From Aralia elata (taxonomy: Eukaryota; Streptophyta; Magnoliopsida; Apiales; Araliaceae), in NCBI GenBank assembly GCA_034770075.1, contig CM068382.1, positions 13,211,958 to 13,275,957 of the forward strand: a stretch of DNA of 64,000 bases. Reading direction: 5' to 3'. The position numbers and the translations under genes are program-made. Of this stretch, positions 58,072 to 64,000 are shown in pieces (position 1 is the first letter of the stretch; each line of letters starts with the position of its first letter). The notes under the pieces were generated by a model. The model was not told the DNA's origin, made no database searches, and worked only from the letters and a program-made list of their open reading frames with translations.

Positions 58072-60466
58072 ATGGCAACCAACGACGCATTAAGCTCGTC
58101 CAACCCATCCAAAACCAGTGCCTCCGCAGCTGCCGCCAACGAAATCCCACCTCCTATTACTGCGATAACAACGGAGGCCACCACAATCACCACCATCGCC
58201 ATTCCAACAGTTCCTACCTCCGCCGCACCAACAGTTCCTATCTCCGTCGCCGGAACCAGTTCCACCTCTCTAGGACTCAGTACTTCCTCTCAAGGTCCCA
58301 TCACCAGCTCTGATTTCCCCGATAACCCCTTTCCTACTACATCACCCCGCACCGAAGCCGAACTCCAAAACATGAAGATGCCAGAGGAATATTCCTCAGA
58401 CAAAACCTTCACTCACATAAATACCAAATCTTCCGTTCAAACCAAAGACCTTGCGGCCATCCGGGAACTGTACCAGATCCCCATATCCTACCAAATTCGC
58501 ACAACCGACCTCAATGAGAAGATGTACCAACGCCCTAAAGGCTGGACTGCCGTATCTGTCCAAGCCCTAAAATACGGGCTCAGATTCCCCCTCAACCCTT
58601 TCATGCTTACTTTTCTGAGTGTGGTCGGGGTCGAGCTCGCCCAGCTAGTCCCAAACTCTTTCATCCACCTGGTTTGCTTCATCGCTTACTATCATGATTG
58701 CCAAGTCGAGCCGACCCTCGACTTCTTCTTTGCCTTATTCACCGTGATTCGATCGCGAGAAGCAGGATTTCGGCAAATCAACAAGTTGCTAGTCAAGGGG
58801 GCTCAAAAGAAATCTTTGATGAAGACCTCGACCAGCAACAAGGGATGGCACTCCCAATGGTTTTACATCAAAGGACCCAATACTAGCTTGATATCGGATT
58901 GGATCGGCTTCGGCAAGAACACCAACAACTTTGAAGCCTTTCCAGCTGATTGTTTAGACGAATTCAAACAATTCGTCAACAAGATGCCCGATGAGGAGTG
59001 GGACTTCGAACTTCTCGGCAACCATACTTGGTTATACAATCATGGGTGTAAGAACTAATTCCCGAACCTCAGTTTATATCTTTACTACTTATAATCCCTT
59101 TTAACTCGAACTGACCTCTAATGCTCATCTTCTTTCAGTAACTCTCATCAAGCCAATCGCCCCAGCTGACATCGGCCAAACAATTCCCCGAATTACCGAG
59201 CCGAATCTTGTCGATCCTGATAAAATTCCGGAGGATGAGCTTCCGAACCAAGTGCCGATAGCTGCCCGCCCGATTACGGCCATTCCGATGGCTCAAGTCC
59301 TCAAGAAAAACACCCTAGAGATGAGTAGGTCGGAAAAGATGGCCTTGATGAAGAAAAAATAGCTTAAGAAGAAGGTGCCGCCCAAACCAATGAAGACTCC
59401 CGCAGTGATTCCCGACCCGATTCCCCTGGGAATCATCAACGAAGAAGAGACTGAGGACGAAGTACTGGAGCCTTTGGCGAAGAGACCTCGCAAAGAAGCT
59501 TCGTCTAGCTCGGCACCTCCGCCCCCATCCACACATCAGATCAAATCCCATCCAGGTGGATCCCGCTCATCCAATCACCCGGCTTCGGCTCCTTCCTCCA
59601 GCAACCAGTCCAAATCACGAACTCTCTGGCCCCAAAACTCCTCTGACCCCTTTCCTTATGATCTTCTTGAACGTTTCGTCATGCTAGCCGATGACGATCG
59701 GTTCAAGAATCATACCCCGGACCAATTCTTAGAAGACTTTATCAAGCTACAATTTCAGGTAATTCTGTTTTCATCATTATTACAGAAAGTCACTTTACTA
59801 CTTGATCCTTCCAACTAACACACAACTTTTATAGTCCAGCGCGGTGTTTGCCCGATCTCTCCCATCCTTGCTCAAATTAACAAAAAGGAACAGGGAGATC
59901 GAGTCAGCAAATGAATTCCTAAAGGGTGACATTCAGATTTTGAAGTCTGATCTAGAGAAGGAAAGAGAACTTCATGCCGGCACGAAGGACAAACTCACCG
60001 AAGCCAGTCGGGAGAGCTATCAGCTTCGGAATCGGGTCGACATCCTTCAAGCGGAGACCATTGAGCATGAGAAGCAGATCGACCGACTCATGGAAGATCG
60101 GGTCTTGCTGAAAGAGAACGATGCCGATCAGAAGGAGGCGATTTCGGCCCTTGAGGAACAGATGGAGCAAACACACTCCAAGATGTCTGACCTGGTCCAC
60201 AACCTCAACTCGTTGGAGGAAGAAAACGCCCAACTGAAGATCCATGAGTCCCGACGACCGAAGAGGACAGACTCCAAATCATAGAAGAATACAAGACCTC
60301 TCCTGAACTGGCCGATAAGGTCATCTTTCAATTCTCCGAAGGGTACCAAAGTCACAAAGAAAAGATCAAGGAGAAGATGATAGCGGCGGGGTTAGATACC
60401 TCCATCCTCGACTCCTCTGATGATGAAGAGGAATCAGAAGAACACCCTCCTCCCCCGACCCAATAG
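58072..60466 (+). pseudogene. Antisense gene of the Tat element: gypsy-type transposon domain protein, three exons
   Basis: Exons 58072-59047, 59139-59758 and 59835-60466 (GT-AG) join in phase. Order: Ser/Thr/Ala-rich N-terminus; a conserved plant domain at about 58430-59047 (LRFPLNPFMLTFLSVVGVEL, QLVPNSFIHLVCFIAYYHDC, WHSQWFYIKG) that I match to the putative gypsy-type transposon family (Pfam Transposase_28-like); a basic, proline-rich linker with KRPRKEASSSS; then a long coiled coil (59870-60240) and an acidic C-terminus ending EEEHP-like residues. A TAG at 59360-59362 and a -1 frameshift near 60245 break it. It is convergent with pol and located between integrase and the 3' LTR. Tat/Retand elements are known to carry antisense ORFs there; their role is unknown. 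Confidence 0.8.
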
Positions 60467-60629
60467 GATATTTTCTACTTTACTTGCTTTTATTCTTCGA
60501 ATGTAAATGGTACAACTTGTAATGTCAACGAATTATCAATGAAACAGTTCAACATTTTTAACTATACAATCCGATATTATTTTATAAACATAAGAATTTA
60601 CATCATTGGAAATAAGGAATGACCATGAC
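60467..60629. other. Convergent gap between antisense gene and pol
   Basis: 163 bp separate the two stop codons. It holds AATTATCAATGAAACAG and other AT-rich sequence that could carry the 3' end of the antisense transcript. No other feature. Confidence 0.5.
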
Positions 60630-63600
60630 TTACTGGTAATATCTCCTAAGTCTCCCAGCATGCCATGTATTCTTAATATCCGAACCGTCCATAGCCCGAA
60701 GCCGGTAAGTTCCTGGCTTGGGTACTTCAACAACTTCATACGACCCTTCCCAGTTCGGCATAAGTTTGCCTGAATTTTGGGGGGTTGATGCTGCAGCTTC
60801 TCGAAGCACTAGATCACCAACTTCAAACCTTCTAACTTTCACCCCCTTGTTGTAGTGCTTGGCGGTTCTTCTTTGATAAGCTGCCAACTTTATCAGAGCT
60901 GACTCCCTAACCTCATCTAATAGATCCAAGTTGAGGCGAAGCCCGTCATCATTATATAGCTCCTGGTATTGACTGACCCGAAGCGAAGGAGACCCGATCT
61001 CAACAGGAACAAGGGCATCAGTCCCATAAGCGAGACGAAAAGGCGAATCTCCTGTCGTCGTTCGGGTTGTTGTCCGATATGCCCATAACACACTAAGCAA
61101 CTCTTCGGGTCATCTCCCTTTGGCTTCATCCAATCTCCTTTTTATTCCATTAAGGAGAGTTCTATTAGTAACTTCTACTTGCCCGTTTGACTGAGGATGG
61201 GCCACCGAAGTCTTTTGGTGTTGAATCCCCAAATCTGTAAGAAACTCTTCAAATTTCGCACCTACAAACTGCCTCTCATTATCCGACACGAGCACCATCG
61301 GAATGCCGAAGCGATATACAACAAATTCTTTGAGAAATTTCAAACACTCCTGTTCTGTAATTGTTTTGAGAGGTTTGGCTTCTACCCACTTCGTCATATA
61401 GTCGATTGCCACGATGACAAAACAGACCTGCCCCTTAGCCTTCGGCAATGGTCCTAGAATATCAATCCCCCACATAGCAAACGGAATGGGTGATAAAACC
61501 GAAAACAACTCTTCGGGAGGTTGATGAGGGATTGTTCCATTCAGTTGACATTTAGGACATTTCTTAACATATTCTTTAGCTTCTTGGAAGATGGTTGGCC
61601 AATAGTAGTCCTGCCGTAGAATCTTATATGCTAATGCCTTAGCGCCCATATGGTCTCCACATATACCCTCATGAACTTCCCGAAGTGCATAATCTGCTTC
61701 GGAAGGGGTCAAACACTTCTGTAATGGTGAAGAAAACGCCCTTCGGTATAAATCTCCATCGATTAAGATGAAGAACAAACTTCGATGTTTAACTTTCTTG
61801 GCTTCTAACCGATCCGAAGGAAGGACGCCATCCGCCAGATAAGAAATATATGGCGTGAGCCAACAATCCATCCTTTCTATCGGGAACACTTCTGACCTTC
61901 GAATACTTGAGTCCCCCAGAACTTCTAGGTACACCGACCCGCTAATAGAGGTAGTCTCTGTCGTTACCAACTTTGCCAAGGCATCGGCTATGGTGTTGTT
62001 TTCCCGACCAACTCCTTGCACACTATACGATTCAAAATAATGCAGTCGGTCTTTAACTGTAGCCAGGTACTTCGTCATCCTATCCCCACGAGCTTCATAT
62101 TCTCCCACTATCTGCTTAACCACTAACTGGGAATCGCTGAAGATAACCAGGTGCTTTACCTCCAGACTTCTTGCTAACCGCAATCCGGCCAAAATGACTT
62201 CATACTCTGCCTCATTATTGGTCGCCTTAAATTCAAAGCGAATGGCCTGTTGGACCTTAAATCCCCTCCGGGCTAATCAAGATAACTCCTTCTCCACTAA
62301 CATCCGAAGTCGAAGAGCCATCCACATACAGCGTCCACGATGTACGACCTGCCTGAGCGCCCGATACCGAACTCACAATCAGGTCATTATCATCTGCATC
62401 GGGTTCGGTAAATGAGCATTCCACAATGAAGTCGACCAACGCCTGACCCTTTATGGCAGTCCGAGGATGGTACTCTATGATGAACTGAGTCAACTCCATT
62501 GCCCAAGCAGAGAGGCGTCCCGACAAATCCGGCTTGTTCATGACCTTCTTCAGAGGCTGATCAGTATATACTACTACCAATCTTCCTTGAAAATAATGCC
62601 TAAGCTTCTTGCTAGCTATCACGAGTGCATAGGCGAATTTTTCCAAGTTGGGGTATCTGGTTTCAGCATCCTGAAGCACGTGGATGACATAGTAGACGGG
62701 GCACTGCCTGCCCCCTATTTCCCGAACTAATACCGCTCCTACTGCCAATGAGCTCGCCGCCAGATACAAATACAGGGGTTCCGAAGGAATGGGTTTTACC
62801 AGAAGCGGAGCTGAGGAGAGATACCTTTTGATTCCTTGGAATGCATCTTCACACTCTGAAGTCCATTGGAAGGTCTTTTCATTTTTTGGTCCTTTCAAAG
62901 TGTTAAAGAAGGGTAGACACCGTTCCGCCGATTTTGACATGAATCTCCGAAGCGCAGCAATCCTACCGGTTAATCGCTGAACGTCCTTGAAAAATTGGGG
63001 AGATTTTATGTCTAAAATGGCTTTAATATTTTTCGGGTTAGCTGCAATCCCCCTCTTGCTGAGTAAATACCCCAGAAATTTACCCGAACCAAGGCCAAAA
63101 GTACACTTGGTCGGGTTCAGCCGAAGCTTGTACTTTCTTACCGTCTCAAAGCAGCTTTCCAGGTCATCCAAGTGGTTCCGAACTCCCATGCTTTTGACGA
63201 TCATGTCGTCTACATATGCCTCCATGCTTCGACCCAATAGCTTGGCGAACACATAGTTCATCATTCTCTGATAGGTAGCTCCCGCATTCAGCAATCCAAA
63301 CGTCATTTTCTTGTAAGCGTATATTGCTCTATGCGTAATGAACGCCGTCTTCGGCATGTCCTTCTTATCCATAGAGATCTGGTGATATCCAGAAAAGGCG
63401 TCCATGAAGTTAAGCATGTCGAACCCAGAAGTCGCATTAATCAACTGGTCAATGTGCGGAAGAGGGTAAAAATCTTTCGGGCAAGCCTTATTCAGATCGA
63501 TGTAATCTATGCAGACCCACCATTTACCATTCTGCTTCTGCACTAGCACTACATTTGCTAACCACTCCGGGTAATCAATTTCGTAGATGAAATCCGCCTT

Positions 63601-64000
63601 TAGCAGTTTAGAAATCTCATCGTCAATGATCTTTTGTCTATCAAGAGTGAAGATCCTCCTCTTCTGACGGACAATCTTCTTAGAAGGGTCAATACACAAT
63701 TTATGAACCGCCACCGATTTATCGACTCCGGGCATATCAGAAGGCTCCTATGCAAAAATGTCCGCATATACCTGAAGCAACTCGATTAGATTAGTTCGAA
63801 ATGGTTCTACCAGTCCCGAGCCTATCTTGATCAGCTCATCACTCTTTCCTACAATCAGTTCTACCTCCTCAGTCTCTTCGGCGGCCAATGTTAGGGGTTC
63901 AGAATTTCCTTCAGTGAATGGCTCGACCTCGATAGCCATTGTTTGTTTCCGCTTGCTGACCCCAACCGCCGAGGATATCAATGAATTCCGGTAGCACCTG
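60630..64000 (-). pseudogene. Tat/Retand Gypsy pol: RT, RNase H, second (archaeal-type) RNase H, integrase
   Basis: Minus strand, entering from the right edge. RT: RQKRRIFTLDRQKIIDDEI, VLVQKQNGKWWVCIDYIDLN, MDAFSGYHQI and the catalytic AYVDDMIVKS. RNase H: YPNLEKFAYALVIASKKLRH and VVYTDQPLKKVM. A second RNase H follows (TLYVDGSSTSDVSGEGVILI, then SDSQLVVKQIVGEYEARGD), the mark of the Tat lineage. Integrase: HEGICGDHMGAKAL with CPKCQ zinc site, GIDILGPLP, SDNERQF (usual G replaced by E) and QVEVTNRTL; C-terminal part FEVGDLVLRE, LMPNWEGSYEVVEV and WHAGRLRRYYQ to the stop at 60630. Defects: TAG in FAWEPSDMPG at 63748-63750, a one-base insertion near 62265 (GGAGGGGA), and TGA at 61110-61112. Gag and protease lie outside the window. 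Confidence 0.95.

Noticed and set aside
59952..60245. 97-codon minus-strand frame
   Set aside because: Shadow of the coiled-coil exon of the antisense gene.

Overview
This window looks like a retrotransposon-dense, AT-rich stretch of nuclear DNA from a flowering plant, most likely a eudicot. The basis is plant-type spliced genes with GT-AG introns, plant-specific families (a PGG-domain ankyrin protein, an L-type lectin receptor kinase), plant LTR lineages (Tat/Retand, long-LTR chromovirus-like Gypsy, SIRE-like Copia) and Stowaway, MULE and hAT type MITEs. I could not tie it to a species.

Only two host genes look intact. A complete MOB1-type kinase activator gene (35089-39425, plus, 7 exons, 215 aa) lies tail to tail with an ankyrin-repeat/PGG membrane protein gene (40409-57124, minus, 6 exons visible, about 630 codons, first exon not seen). 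Every ankyrin exon joins in frame, although one intron is 12.8 kb and filled by a LINE, a Gypsy element inside the LINE and a second Gypsy element inside the first. A third host gene, an L-type lectin receptor kinase (10605-13358, minus), is dead: several frameshifts, a solo LTR with a 5-bp target duplication in the middle, and loss of the kinase catalytic half.

Layout. 1-10379: a long-LTR (about 4 kb) Gypsy-type element with a short interior lacking coding capacity, a truncated 5' LTR and an 870-bp inverted duplication of part of the interior. 10380-13358: the receptor kinase pseudogene. 13359-17422: AT-rich spacer with small tandem repeats. 17423-23020: a minus-strand solo LTR (TSD TTATA) containing a plus-strand solo LTR (TSD AAGGC). 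23026-24309: Copia-type LTR sequence. 25584-32549: a young, internally deleted SIRE-like Copia element with a MULE-type MITE in one LTR. 32555-34950: MITE-rich spacer upstream of MOB1. 35089-39425: MOB1. 40409-57124: the ankyrin/PGG gene with its nested transposons. 57288-64000: a Tat/Retand-type Gypsy element on the minus strand, running off the right edge, with a spliced antisense gene between integrase and 3' LTR.

I found no RNA gene, CRISPR array or bacterial-type system. The best candidates for something less described are the coding-poor long-LTR element with its inverted duplication and palindrome-bearing relative, the three-exon antisense gene of the Tat element, and the open ankyrin gene that keeps a triple-nested retrotransposon intron.
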